Assembly: GCF_001688725.2 (NCBI RefSeq) | Contig: NZ_CP015401.2 | Coordinates: 744,001 to 808,000, forward strand | DNA: 64,000 nucleotides | Direction: 5' to 3' | Source of the DNA: Bacteroides caecimuris | Lineage (GTDB): Bacteria > Bacteroidota > Bacteroidia > Bacteroidales > Bacteroidaceae | In this document: positions 26,477 through 35,615 of the stretch, one piece after another | Numbering within the stretch: position 1 is the first letter of the stretch | Layout: the number at the start of each line of letters is the position of its first letter | The notes under the pieces: generated by a model | Databases searched by the model: none | The model's input: the letters and a program-made list of their open reading frames with translations, nothing else | What the model was told of the DNA's origin: nothing | Program-made: the position numbers and the translations under genes

Positions 26477-26989
26477 TTAATGTATCCTGCCTCCGCTTAT
26501 CCAGTGTTTGGTATAATAACTCTCGTTCAAGTTGCTGACGATCACTCCTTTACTGGTGCTGGAATGAATAAATTTTCCGTTTTTCAGATAAATACCCACA
26601 TGAGCTACTTTCTTTTTTGAACGGCTACTGGTGAAGAATACCAAGTCTCCTTCCCGAAGGTTTCGCTTAGCGACCTTATTACTTTCTTTTTTCAAGTCCT
26701 CCGTATTGCGTGGCACTTGGGTGCGGTATACTTTTCGATACACTTGATAAACCAGTCCCGAACAATCTGTTCCTCGTTTAGAATCACCTCCACCACGATA
26801 AGGAGCCCCTATCCAGTCGGCTGCTTCGAGATAGAGCTTATGGTTATCTTCCAGATTGATATCTACACCTAATAAAATAGAAGCTCGTGCCAATGCTTGA
26901 TAGTCGAGCCGGGGAGCGGAAGTGCGACAGGAACTAAATATAGCGGCCAGCCCAACTAATAGATAGATAAATCTTAATTTTGCCTTCAT
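26477..26989 (-). CDS. NlpC/P60 cell-wall peptidase lipoprotein
   Basis: Envelope lipoprotein, 170 residues from ATG 26989 (MKAKLRF), signal ending AAIFSSC. The NlpC/P60 domain shows catalytic Cys76 in GTDCSGLVYQVY and His130 in KVAHVGIYLK, with a third polar residue at the following KFIHSS. Such enzymes cut D-Glu-diaminopimelate bonds of murein stem peptides (Spr/MepS-like). It is downstream of the ABC ATPase gene by about 85 bp, the gap being filled by a short direct repeat, so co-transcription is possible but not certain. Confidence 0.9.
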   Translation of the reverse strand: MKAKLRFIYLLVGLAAIFSSCRTSAPRLDYQALARASILLGVDINLEDNHKLYLEAADWIGAPYRGGGDSKRGTDCSGLVYQVYRKVYRTQVPRNTEDLKKESNKVAKRNLREGDLVFFTSSRSKKKVAHVGIYLKNGKFIHSSTSKGVIVSNLNESYYTKHWISGGRIH

Positions 26990-27020
26990 CAACTGTATTT
27001 CAATCATAAATTATCAACCC

Positions 27021-27067
27021 CATCAATCATAACTCATAATTCGTAACTCATCAATCATAACTCATAA
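27021..27067. repeat. Direct repeat, 28-bp period
   Basis: CATCAATCATAACTCATAA occurs at 27021-27039 and again at 27049-27067. It fills the short gap between the ABC ATPase and the NlpC/P60 gene. No function is evident. Confidence 0.6.
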
Positions 27068-27074
27068 AATCCCC

Positions 27075-27782
27075 TCACTCTTCTTCTACATTAAAATAAT
27101 CTTCCAGCTCTTTTTCAGCGGAATTATCTTCGTTGATAATATCCCGGATGATAACCCCATGTTCCAGTAAAGCGATCCGTGGACATACATCTACGGTATG
27201 ATTGAGGTTATGGCTGGATATGATAACCGTAGCCTGATGCTCCTCGTTGTATTTCCTAAGCAGATGTTTGATGATTGACTGGGAACTTGGATCGAGGAAA
27301 TTGAACGGTTCATCCAAGATTAATAATTGCGGATAATGAAGCATAGCGGAGATAATTCCGATCTTTTGCTTGTTACCGGCAGAGTAGTTGCGAATTAATT
27401 TTTTATGTCCTATCACTTCTCCGTTCATAAAACGTTCGAAAGGGACAAGACGTTCGTCTACTTCTTCTTTCTTGAGTCCGTACATTTTCCCGATAAAATA
27501 GAAATATTCTTCCGGAGTGAGATAATCGATCAGGAAGCCATCATCAATGAAAGCACCGGTAATGCTTTTCCAGTCTTCACTTTGGCTGACATCAATATCA
27601 TTTACAATCACTTTTCCATCGTCTGCCTTCAGTAGATCCAACATCAATCGGAAAAGAGTTGTTTTACCAGCACCGTTGTTACCCACCAATCCGAGCATGT
27701 CGCCTTGATTGATTTCGTAATGTTCTATGTCTACGGCAACCTTTTCACCGAAATTCTTTTTAAGTTTATCAATGGTAATCAT
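27075..27782 (-). CDS. ABC transporter ATP-binding protein
   Basis: Cytoplasmic ATPase of 235 residues: Walker A GLVGNNGAGKTTLF, signature NYSAGNKQKIGI, Walker B LLILDEPFNFLDPSS, and the H-loop in VIISSHNLNH. The protein has the short, single-domain build of ATPases paired with large polytopic exporters (drug, lipid or bacteriocin-type). It follows the DUF5687 membrane-protein gene after 38 bp, which is its obvious partner. The acidic C-terminus (EKELEDYFNVEEE) is typical of this subgroup. Substrate unknown. Confidence 0.92.
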   Translation of the reverse strand: MITIDKLKKNFGEKVAVDIEHYEINQGDMLGLVGNNGAGKTTLFRLMLDLLKADDGKVIVNDIDVSQSEDWKSITGAFIDDGFLIDYLTPEEYFYFIGKMYGLKKEEVDERLVPFERFMNGEVIGHKKLIRNYSAGNKQKIGIISAMLHYPQLLILDEPFNFLDPSSQSIIKHLLRKYNEEHQATVIISSHNLNHTVDVCPRIALLEHGVIIRDIINEDNSAEKELEDYFNVEEE

Positions 27783-27820
27783 GATCTTCCATGTTTATAT
27801 AGTTAATGATTCATGAACGT

Positions 27821-29314
27821 CTATTGGCGGCTGTCTCTGAAGCCTTCCATATTTTCGTACCGCCGTTTCATGAAGCGATGATATACATTTTTAATCCATA
27901 AAGGAGAGGTCAGGGTAAATCCGATACCAATCACTAACAGGATTGTGTAAGTAATTGTTTCTCCCCAAAGTGCATTTAACAGGCTGTATAAGATAAGCGG
28001 TACGCCGAAAGCACCGAAATTGACCAGCATCTGTATGGCGCTATTGTTTTGTCGGCTTGTTACTTTTTCGTTCAGAGGTACTGTCTGTTTGTTGTAAACA
28101 GCCAGTTGGAAGAAGCAGAAATAGATAAAGCCAATGGTATAGAAAAACCAGGCAAAAGCACCCAGTAAGGTAAGTTTGTTCATGATGATAGCAGGGATCA
28201 TCAATATGAAAGGTATAATCTCACCAATACTGTATGTGTAATATTTAGCTTTCAGCAAACTCATAATCGATTCTTTGCGAGACATCAGACCATCAATGTA
28301 GTTGCCCTCGAACGACATAATCTGTGAAAGGATAATCATTCCGAATACGGCAAAATTGTATACACAAATAAAAGAGGTCATGAGATTACCGTCATAGATA
28401 CTGGAAAAGCTAAGTGCAGCAGAGAAAGCTACAATTACGATAGAAATATTGCGTAGTGCACCTTTGCAGCGGCGGTTGCGTAAGAGCATTTTCAGTTCCA
28501 GTCTCATGTATTCGCCGACTTCTCCGTAGCGTTCGAAGAATTTGTATTCGGAGACATGTTGTATTTGGGTATCATCTACTTTGGCTAGCTCTGCATAAAT
28601 AAGCCCGGACATGATCTTGCGGTTAATCAGCCATAAAAGCATAATTACAAGTATGGTGCCGAGAAAATAGAAAATGTTTCCCTGTATATATCCGTCTCCC
28701 AGATCCATGAAGAAATAGAAGAGGGGGCTATCTTCGGGGATAAAAAGAAGGCAGCCTATTCCACCGTAGAAAGCGATAGGTAATAGAAGCCACCAAATAC
28801 GTTCGTTGATAAGAGTGCGGCAAAGCAAATACCAGTAATTGTTGGCAATAATTAATAGTAAGATACCGATAAGATAGGTGATAACACCGGAGATACCGAA
28901 AAACTTGGTAATAGTGATGAAGGAAAAAGGGACAAACAGGAACAACCAGAACAGGTTGAACAGACTTAGTCCCGAGCGGATTAGTAAAAAGTCGATGACA
29001 CGAATTCGTTTAACCGGCAACAGGAGGTAAGGTTTTACCTCCTGTGTCGGTGTTTTTTGTAACGGAACACGCAACAGGAAGTCCAGTGCCAGGATAAAGA
29101 TCAGAACCACTGCGTTCATTACATGATATGGTTCCCGGTTGGGAACCATATCTGAAAATCCGAACGCGAACGTCGTACCGAAGAATATCAGGTAACCGGC
29201 CCAAAATGCGCCCATGACATAACCGAGTATTTTAGCGACTTTGTTCTTTTCATACATCGGATGCCGTTTGGCGGCGAGCCTTCCATGTTTACGTAGTTCG
29301 TTGAGTATCATCAT
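27821..29314 (-). CDS. DUF5687-family polytopic membrane protein, probable ABC permease
   Basis: Inner-membrane protein of 497 residues with about ten to twelve hydrophobic segments, for example VMGAFWAGYLIFFGTTFAF and VITYLIGILLLIIANNYWYL. It starts at one of two adjacent ATGs (29314 or 29311). The family is restricted largely to Bacteroidetes and is encoded next to an ABC ATPase, as here. It therefore probably forms the transmembrane part of an exporter or a membrane-remodelling ABC complex. The cargo cannot be inferred. Confidence 0.75.
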   Translation of the reverse strand: MMILNELRKHGRLAAKRHPMYEKNKVAKILGYVMGAFWAGYLIFFGTTFAFGFSDMVPNREPYHVMNAVVLIFILALDFLLRVPLQKTPTQEVKPYLLLPVKRIRVIDFLLIRSGLSLFNLFWLFLFVPFSFITITKFFGISGVITYLIGILLLIIANNYWYLLCRTLINERIWWLLLPIAFYGGIGCLLFIPEDSPLFYFFMDLGDGYIQGNIFYFLGTILVIMLLWLINRKIMSGLIYAELAKVDDTQIQHVSEYKFFERYGEVGEYMRLELKMLLRNRRCKGALRNISIVIVAFSAALSFSSIYDGNLMTSFICVYNFAVFGMIILSQIMSFEGNYIDGLMSRKESIMSLLKAKYYTYSIGEIIPFILMIPAIIMNKLTLLGAFAWFFYTIGFIYFCFFQLAVYNKQTVPLNEKVTSRQNNSAIQMLVNFGAFGVPLILYSLLNALWGETITYTILLVIGIGFTLTSPLWIKNVYHRFMKRRYENMEGFRDSRQ

Positions 29315-29336
29315 TCTGTTGATATGCTAGAGAATA

Positions 29337-32174
29337 TTATTTGCTTTCTTCCGGCATAGTCATAACGACTTGGATTTCGTTGTTCTGTTTCAGCAGCTTG
29401 GCAAGGAAATTCTGGACTTCTTTTGCTGTGATGCTGTTGACCAACTTTTCATAGTCTTTTGTATTGTCGATGCCGGTGTAGAAGAATTCGTCCAGATTAT
29501 TGAGCCAGTAGCCGTTTTCTTTCTGAGCATCCTTGTACTTCTTCAACATATATTCCTTAATCTTCTGCATGTGTTCGGCAGACGGGCCTTCTTTAGCCAT
29601 CTTGTTCAACTGTTCTACAACAACGGCAGACAGTTTTTCTGTTTTGGCAGGGTCGGTCTGGAATACAATCTGAAGAACTAGTTCCTCTTTCGGATATTTG
29701 CTAAGACTTCCGTTACAGTTCACGCCGTATGTACCGCCTTCTTTTTCACGGATTTCTGCTGTGTAAACCATATCCAAAGCCTGGTCGAGGAAGCTGAGCA
29801 GGATGTTGTTGCGCAAGTCATATTTGCAAGTGCCGCTGTAAAGGAACATGATGGTAGCCATCGGAGTTTCCTGTTTCTTGGCAAATTCATTCTTGTATTG
29901 TCCCTTGCGGATATCCATCTTGTTATCCTTGAAAGTCTCTTTGCGGTTGATAGACGGCAGAGCGCCCAAGTATTTGGCAATCATCGGTTTCATCTGTTCC
30001 AGATTTACGTTTCCTACCAGATAGAAGGTAAAGTCGCTTGCATCTTTGAAACGGTCTTTGTACATTTCAATGATACGGTCATAGTCGATTTGGTCTACCA
30101 TGCTTTCTCTCATCTTGACAGCACGTGGGTGGTTGCCGTATAAAGCACGTGTCACTGTATCGCTGAACGCAGTCATCGGGTTGGCATCTGCATTTTGAAG
30201 TTGCGCTTTCAGGCGGTTCTTATAAGATTCGAATGCTTCATTGTCCTTACGCGGAGAAGTGAATGTCAGGTAAGTAAGTTGCATCATTGTCTCGAAATCT
30301 TTCGGAGAACAGCTACCGGAAATAGTTTCGGTAGCATTGCTGATGCCTGAACCTACTGACGCACGTTTGCCGGCAAGAGCCTTGCCCAAGTCTACTTTGC
30401 TGAAATTGCCGATTCCACCTACCAGGGCTACACCGTTCAACTGGGAGATATTGATGATTTCTTCGTTCGGGAATACGCTTGTACCACCGAAGCTTACACC
30501 TTTCATGATAATCTGGTCGGCTTTGAAATCTGTCGGCTTCACATATACCTTCACACCATTGGAAAGTACCAGTTTCGTACTGCCATAGACATCTCCTGCT
30601 TTTTCGGATACAATCTTTCCGCCTTTGATGTCTTCGGAGATAAGCGGTTCGTTAGAAACTTTGTCTTCATACGGTTTCAGGTCGGATGACTTCATCTCTC
30701 TCAGCAGGGCAGCGATTTCTTCCTTGCTGGGATATTTCACACCTTCTTTTTCGGGACCGGCAAGCAGGACCACTTGGTTGTTGTCGGTGATAAGCCGTTG
30801 CATAAACTTGTTGATTGCATCTACCGGAATGTTCGGTGCCATCTGATTGACAAGCATATATTCGAATTCGATGCCCGGAATCGGCTCTTTGTCAAGGAAG
30901 TTGTTCACGTATTCGTTAACGTATGCGCCGCTCTTTGTCTTTTCACGTTCGTTGTAAGCGGATTCTACGGCTTGCATATAGTTGGCGCGTGCACGTTCAT
31001 ATTCTGTAGCCGTGAATCCGAAGCGGCGTGCGCGTTCAGCTTCTTCCAGTACAGTCTTCATTGCCAGGTCGATACCGTCTATTTTGCTGCTTGCGCTTAG
31101 GCTGAATGCTTCTTTCGTTTTGGCAAGGAAGAATTCGCCGTATCCTGCTCCTGCGCTGGTGAAAGGCGGGTTGGCTGTCTGGGCAAGTTCATTCAAACGG
31201 TTGTTCAGCATATTCATAGCCATGCTGACCATGTAGTTCGTAGCGTAATAAGCGATGGTGTTTTTCAAAGAATCCGGGGTGGCATCTTGTTTGAAGAAGA
31301 TGTTGACAGACGGATTCTTCACTTCCTTGTCGGTACCGATGTAGATAAGCGGTTCCTGATTGTCCGCTACCGGATAGTAGATACGTTCGGCAGGATTTAC
31401 AGGAGCTTTCACGTCGGCGAAAACCTTTTTCAGTTTCGCTTCTATCTCGTCTACGTTGATGTCGCCGACGATGATAATTCCCTGTAAGTCTGTGCGGTAC
31501 CATTTCGCGTAGTAGTCGCGGATATCCTGATAAGGGAAGTTGTTGATAACGTCGATGCTTCCGATAGGCATACAGTCAGCGTATTTGGAATCGGGGTACA
31601 GGGTGGGCTGCGCATCTGTCATGATACGGAGCATACCGCTGTTGCGGCTTCTCCATTCTTCACGGATGACGCCACGTTCTTTGTCGATTTCTTTGTCGGC
31701 AAGGTTGATGGCATTTGACCAGTCGTGAAGGATAAGCAGGCAGGAGTCTATGACATTGATGTTCTCTGTCGGCACGTTGCTGATATTATAGACAGTTTGT
31801 TCGACACCGGTATACGCATTCAGGTTCGTACCGAACTTGATACCTTTGGTTTCGCACCAGGGCACGATGCCCAGTCCGGTTTCATCACCTGGGAAGTGTT
31901 TGGTCCCGTTGAAAGCCATGTGCTCCAGGAAGTGAGCCAGACCGCGTTGCTGCGGTTCTTCGAGAATAGAACCTACTTTCTGGGCAATGTAGAATTCTGC
32001 ACGCTTCTCAGGGAGTGCGTTGTGCCGAATGTAATAAGTAAGTCCGTTGTCCAACTTGCCGATACGGACATTCTTGTCCACAGGCAGTTGTTGCATGGGT
32101 TGTGCAAGTACGGGCTGAAAATTGCAGCATATGATAAGAACTGCAATGGATAATCCACGTAATAAATGTTTCAT
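29337..32174 (-). CDS. M16-family zinc peptidase (insulinase/pitrilysin-like), exported
   Basis: Exported zinc endopeptidase of 945 residues with a signal ending PVLAQP. Two M16 halves are fused. The first carries the inverted zinc motif HFLEH with His81, Glu84 and His85; the second half (LSNGVKVYVKPTDFKADQII onward) lacks it, as expected. The chamber-forming family degrades peptides of a few kDa. It lies in a minus-strand series between kdsA and the DUF5687 gene with no obvious functional link to either. It may be part of general periplasmic peptide turnover. Confidence 0.93.
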   Translation of the reverse strand: MKHLLRGLSIAVLIICCNFQPVLAQPMQQLPVDKNVRIGKLDNGLTYYIRHNALPEKRAEFYIAQKVGSILEEPQQRGLAHFLEHMAFNGTKHFPGDETGLGIVPWCETKGIKFGTNLNAYTGVEQTVYNISNVPTENINVIDSCLLILHDWSNAINLADKEIDKERGVIREEWRSRNSGMLRIMTDAQPTLYPDSKYADCMPIGSIDVINNFPYQDIRDYYAKWYRTDLQGIIIVGDINVDEIEAKLKKVFADVKAPVNPAERIYYPVADNQEPLIYIGTDKEVKNPSVNIFFKQDATPDSLKNTIAYYATNYMVSMAMNMLNNRLNELAQTANPPFTSAGAGYGEFFLAKTKEAFSLSASSKIDGIDLAMKTVLEEAERARRFGFTATEYERARANYMQAVESAYNEREKTKSGAYVNEYVNNFLDKEPIPGIEFEYMLVNQMAPNIPVDAINKFMQRLITDNNQVVLLAGPEKEGVKYPSKEEIAALLREMKSSDLKPYEDKVSNEPLISEDIKGGKIVSEKAGDVYGSTKLVLSNGVKVYVKPTDFKADQIIMKGVSFGGTSVFPNEEIINISQLNGVALVGGIGNFSKVDLGKALAGKRASVGSGISNATETISGSCSPKDFETMMQLTYLTFTSPRKDNEAFESYKNRLKAQLQNADANPMTAFSDTVTRALYGNHPRAVKMRESMVDQIDYDRIIEMYKDRFKDASDFTFYLVGNVNLEQMKPMIAKYLGALPSINRKETFKDNKMDIRKGQYKNEFAKKQETPMATIMFLYSGTCKYDLRNNILLSFLDQALDMVYTAEIREKEGGTYGVNCNGSLSKYPKEELVLQIVFQTDPAKTEKLSAVVVEQLNKMAKEGPSAEHMQKIKEYMLKKYKDAQKENGYWLNNLDEFFYTGIDNTKDYEKLVNSITAKEVQNFLAKLLKQNNEIQVVMTMPEESK

Positions 32175-32256
32175 GTTCTATTTAATTTAAATAAATGTTT
32201 CTGAGTAATTTGTCGTTGTATTTAGCCGCAAATCACAAATAGACAGGGAAAAAACG

Positions 32257-33057
32257 TCATTTTATAGCTTCGCGTATGCGGACTAACTTAGTTAACAGCC
32301 CTTCCAACAGGTCTAATTTGAGCATATTGGCACCGTCACTTTTGGCTACAGCAGGATTTTCGTGCGTTTCGATAAAGATGCCGTCAACGCCTACGGAAAT
32401 GCCTGCTTTGGCTATGGTTTCTATCAGTTGCGGCATTCCACCGGTCACTCCGCTGGTTTGGTTGGGCTGTTGCAATGAATGGGTGACATCCAGGATGACA
32501 GGATAACCGAATGTCTGCATTTCGGGGATACCGCGATAGTCAACGACCAAATCCTGATAACCGAAAGTTGTTCCGCGTTCGGTCAGCATCACATTCTTGT
32601 TTCCGGTTTCCACTACTTTGTCGGCAGCAAACTGCATAGCCAAAGGTGAGAGGAACTGTCCTTTCTTGATGTTAATCGTCTTTCCGGTCTTGGCGGCTGC
32701 TACCAACAGGTCTGTCTGGCGACAAAGGAAAGCAGGAATCTGAAGAATATCCACATATTCGGCTGCCATTTCTGCTTCTTCGGCACTATGGATATCTGTT
32801 ACGGTAGGAACTCCGAACGTATCGCGTACCTTTTGCAGCACTTTCAGCGCTTTCTCATCGCCGATACCTGTAAACGAATCCAGGCGTGAGCGGTTTGCCT
32901 TGCGGTAAGACCCTTTGAATACATAAGGAATCTGCAATGCTTCGGTGATTTTAACCACTCGTTCGGCAATACGCATTGCCATCTCTTCGCCTTCTATCAC
33001 ACAAGGACCGGCAAGTAGGAAGAAATTGCCGGCAGGATTGTTTTTAAGTTCTATCAT
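32257..33057 (-). CDS. kdsA: 3-deoxy-8-phosphooctulonate (Kdo-8-P) synthase
   Basis: Condenses arabinose 5-phosphate and phosphoenolpyruvate for Kdo in lipopolysaccharide synthesis. Start ATG at 33057 (MIELKNNPAGNFFLLAGPCV), 266 residues. Diagnostic stretches are FKGSYRKANRSRLDSF, LQIPAFLCRQTDLLVAAAKT, NIKKGQFLSPLAMQFAADK and DVTHSLQQPNQTSGVTGG. The longer open frame beginning at 33090 is rejected because the added residues are absent from the family start. Confidence 0.96.
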   Translation of the reverse strand: MIELKNNPAGNFFLLAGPCVIEGEEMAMRIAERVVKITEALQIPYVFKGSYRKANRSRLDSFTGIGDEKALKVLQKVRDTFGVPTVTDIHSAEEAEMAAEYVDILQIPAFLCRQTDLLVAAAKTGKTINIKKGQFLSPLAMQFAADKVVETGNKNVMLTERGTTFGYQDLVVDYRGIPEMQTFGYPVILDVTHSLQQPNQTSGVTGGMPQLIETIAKAGISVGVDGIFIETHENPAVAKSDGANMLKLDLLEGLLTKLVRIREAIK

Positions 33058-33086
33058 TTTTATACTATTGTTAGTTGATTTCTTAA

Positions 33087-33156
33087 GCACGGATTACGCG
33101 GGATGATTACACAGTTTGTGCAGATTATGATTTACTGGAAACCGTGTAATCTGTGC
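33087..33156. repeat. Degenerate copy of the ATTACACGG palindromic repeat
   Basis: GCACGGATTACGCGG (33087-33101) pairs with CCGTGTAATCTGTGC (33142-33156) at 13 of 15 positions. The words are those of the longer palindrome at 42189-42361. It separates the lipid kinase gene from kdsA. Confidence 0.6.
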
Positions 33157-33165
33157 CTGATTTTA

Positions 33166-34092
33166 TTAGTTCGGAATAATAAGTGTTGTCTTTTCAGGAA
33201 GTATGCCCACTTCCAAAGGAAAATGCTTAGGCAATAAACGTCCGTCCAAATCCACAGACGCGTTTTGTGCCCGGAGTACTTTCACTTTCTTTGTCCGGTA
33301 GCTTTTCACTACTTTGTGATTCAGTATTCTTCCCTGAATAAGCATCCATAAGCCGGAGATGATTTGCAGGAATTCCGGGCGGTAGATGACGGATACGTCC
33401 AGCCATCCGTTGTAAGGAACGGCACTCGGAGTCTGTCCCCATCCCCATGCGCTGCCTACGCATACCGTCATGATGCGTCCGCGGATGTGCTCGTCATTGA
33501 TGCGTAGATGCATTCTGTATAGTTTCCGTTCGAATATCAACGAGAACAGGGCGGCAACATACGAAAGGAATTTCACTCCCCAGAAACGTTTGGTCTGGTC
33601 GGTGATTTTTACGATTCGTGCACCCAGTCCGATATTGACGGCATTGAGGAAGTAGCGGCGATGATGTTCTTTGCCGTCATAGAAGTTGCAGTATCCTACG
33701 TCTATCTTTTTCAGGCGGTGGTTGATGATACAGTCTACGGCAGGTTTATACTCGGTGCTGAGGCCCCAATATCTGGCGAAGTCGTTTCCGATACCGTTCG
33801 GTATAAAACCGAGGGCTATATTCTCTTTGTCTTCGGCATCGGATAGCATAATGCCGTTAATGGCATCGTTCAAAGCGCCATCACCACCCACAACGACAAT
33901 CGTGCGATAACCGTTGTTTGCTAAAATCTTAGCGAGACGTTCTACTGAGCCGAAACCTTCGGATTGCACATAGTCATAGTCGACACCTTTGCTGTCCATG
34001 TATTCCTTGATTTCTTTCCAGCGTTTTTTTACCTTTCGGGTGCCGGCTTTCGGGTTATAAATCACTCCCCATTTCTTCGGTTCTACACTCAT
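33166..34092 (-). CDS. Diacylglycerol/sphingosine kinase-family lipid kinase
   Basis: Cytoplasmic, membrane-associated lipid kinase of the DgkB/YegS/LCB5 family, 308 residues. N-terminal nucleotide domain: GVIYNPKAGTRKVKKRW and the glycine loop VVVGGDGALNDAINGIM, followed by LGFIPNGIGNDFARYWGL; the C-terminal beta domain has VDLDGRLLP. Bacteroides makes sphingolipids, so either diacylglycerol or a sphingoid base could be the substrate; the sequence does not decide. It lies 57 bp after miaA in the same direction. Confidence 0.88.
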   Translation of the reverse strand: MSVEPKKWGVIYNPKAGTRKVKKRWKEIKEYMDSKGVDYDYVQSEGFGSVERLAKILANNGYRTIVVVGGDGALNDAINGIMLSDAEDKENIALGFIPNGIGNDFARYWGLSTEYKPAVDCIINHRLKKIDVGYCNFYDGKEHHRRYFLNAVNIGLGARIVKITDQTKRFWGVKFLSYVAALFSLIFERKLYRMHLRINDEHIRGRIMTVCVGSAWGWGQTPSAVPYNGWLDVSVIYRPEFLQIISGLWMLIQGRILNHKVVKSYRTKKVKVLRAQNASVDLDGRLLPKHFPLEVGILPEKTTLIIPN

Positions 34093-34149
34093 ATCCGTAT
34101 TTCTATCCTACTGTATTTAAAATCTCACTATAAATAACTGCCAAATATA

Positions 34150-35070
34150 CTAAATCCCTTCCAGTTTTTCTTTGACAAAGGCTATCTTTTCTTCCATCGG
34201 CAGCTTCGCGCTCATCCAATGGATGGTAAATCCTCTTCTTTCCATGCCCCGGAACCAGGTCATCTGCCGTTTGGCAAATTGGTGAATGGCTATTTCCAGA
34301 CCATTGAACATTTCTTCATAAGTCAATTCGCCTATGACGTACAAGGTCAGGTACTTGTATTCCAGTCCGTAGTATATCAAATCATCCGGTGCGATACCTT
34401 GTTCAATTAAATGTCGCACTTCGTCGACCATGCCTTCGTCCAACCGTTGTTTCAGTCTCCGGCTAATCTTTTCGCGACGCAGTTCCCGATCGATATCCAC
34501 ACCAATGATAAGGCTGTTCAATTTCGGAAATTCCCGTTCGGGGACGGGATTGGCAGCATAATACTCTTCAATCTCTATTGCACGGATAGCACGTTTCACG
34601 GTATCTACGTCGGTGGAGTTGTGTAATGTTTTGTACCGACCTAATATTTCCGTCAGTTCTTCCAGAGAATGATTAGCCAGGCGGGCACGTAATTCAGGGT
34701 TTTCCGGCACGGGCATCAGTTTATATCCTTTCAATACGGATTCCAGATACATGCCTGTCCCTCCACATAAAACGGGGAGACAACCTTTTTGTTTGATGGC
34801 TTCGTAAGAAATCAGGAAATCGCGTTGATATTCGAATACATTATATTTATATCCAGGGTCGGCAATGTCAATCAAGTGATAGGGGATAGCACGTCCGTTT
34901 ACCGTATAGTCGGCAAGGTCTTTTCCCGTACCGAGATCCATCCCACGATATATCTGTCGGGAATCGGCACTGATAATTTCTGTGTTAAGTTCATAGGCCA
35001 AGGCAGCGGCAAAGGGAGTTTTACCCGAGGCTGTAGGTCCGAGTATGGCGATTAAATCATAGTCCGGCAT
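34150..35070 (-). CDS. miaA: tRNA dimethylallyltransferase
   Basis: Transfers a dimethylallyl group to A37 of tRNAs reading codons that begin with U. 306 residues. P-loop ILGPTASGKTPFAAALA, the conserved SADSRQIYRGMDLGTGK, YHLIDIADP, LVLCGGTGMYLES-like VLCGGTGMYLESVL, and the C-terminal FAKRQMTWFRG motif are all present. A TAnnTTTG box lies just upstream. Confidence 0.97.
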   Translation of the reverse strand: MPDYDLIAILGPTASGKTPFAAALAYELNTEIISADSRQIYRGMDLGTGKDLADYTVNGRAIPYHLIDIADPGYKYNVFEYQRDFLISYEAIKQKGCLPVLCGGTGMYLESVLKGYKLMPVPENPELRARLANHSLEELTEILGRYKTLHNSTDVDTVKRAIRAIEIEEYYAANPVPEREFPKLNSLIIGVDIDRELRREKISRRLKQRLDEGMVDEVRHLIEQGIAPDDLIYYGLEYKYLTLYVIGELTYEEMFNGLEIAIHQFAKRQMTWFRGMERRGFTIHWMSAKLPMEEKIAFVKEKLEGI

Positions 35071-35091
35071 AGCTTCATTCTTTTATATCTG

Positions 35092-35099
35092 CAAAATTA
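35092..35099 (-). promoter_or_regulatory. -7 box of miaA promoter
   Basis: TAATTTTG on the minus strand, perfect TAnnTTTG, 21 bp before the ATG. Confidence 0.5.
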
Positions 35100-35186
35100 C
35101 GAAATAATTTTAACCTGTTTGATATTCAATCACTTTTTTATTTCGTTTTCCTTTTCTATCTGATATCTATTGTATAGATAGATGTA

Positions 35187-35194
35187 TATCTTTG
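35187..35194 (+). promoter_or_regulatory. Orphan plus-strand -7 box facing the repeat arrays
   Basis: TATCTTTG matches TAnnTTTG on the plus strand, yet no plus-strand gene follows until 45120. A transcript from here would run through the word repeat TCTTTATG (35211 and 35241) and the arrays at 35303-35615. A TTG lies 14 nt upstream, shorter than usual. Confidence 0.3.
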
Positions 35195-35302
35195 TGTTAT
35201 TCTGCCGGAGTCTTTATGCTTTTTAATCAAACGTGTGGATTCTTTATGTTTTTAGATAAAATAGTGGCTTTTTGCTTGAAGATGCCCATTAGTTCCAATT
35301 GT

Positions 35303-35431
35303 CCCATATATTGTGGGAAAACTTTCCCTCATATTAAGGGAAAACTTTCCCGAGCAGTTGGGAATCTTTTCCCGAGCAGTTGGGAATCTTTTCCCAAGCA
35401 GTTGGGAATCTTTTCCCACAATATGTGGGAC
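35303..35431. repeat. 22-23-nt phased palindromic array, TTTTCCC words
   Basis: CCC anchors lie at 35303, 35326, 35349, 35371, 35393 and 35415 (steps 23, 23, 22, 22, 22). Three near-identical 22-nt units occupy 35352-35417, each holding GGGAATCTTTTCCC, a small hairpin. The outer arms 35301-35321 and 35411-35431 are inverted repeats matching at 20 of 21. The small open frames across it are by-products of the repeat. Confidence 0.8.
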
Positions 35432-35485
35432 TAAAACACTGTATATGGAAACATACAAAAGGAATACATAGTTTTGTTTATTGCA

Positions 35486-35615
35486 ACACTAGTTTCCGGC
35501 ACACGACACTATGAGAAATACCTTGAAACACTATGAGAATATGGTCTGTTTTAAGCTAAAATACGGGTAAACTTATGAGAAATACCGTTTTTTAAAAGTA
35601 TTTCTCATAAGATAT
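35486..35615. repeat. 20-22-nt phased array, ACACTATGAGAA words
   Basis: ACACT begins at 35486, 35506 and 35528. TATGAGAA begins at 35510, 35532 and 35574. A perfect 14-bp stem, CTTATGAGAAATAC (35572-35585) with GTATTTCTCATAAG (35598-35611), closes it. Two more TATGAGAA copies occur at 35647 and 35655, before the ABC permease stop at 35713. Confidence 0.65.

Noticed and set aside
35352..35417. Possible CRISPR array (three 22-nt repeats)
   Set aside because: The units are contiguous with no unique spacers, and no cas genes are present.
35192..35458. Overlapping open frames of 80 and 68 residues on both strands
   Set aside because: They are translations of the 22-nt repeat array; the protein repeats are by-products of the DNA period.
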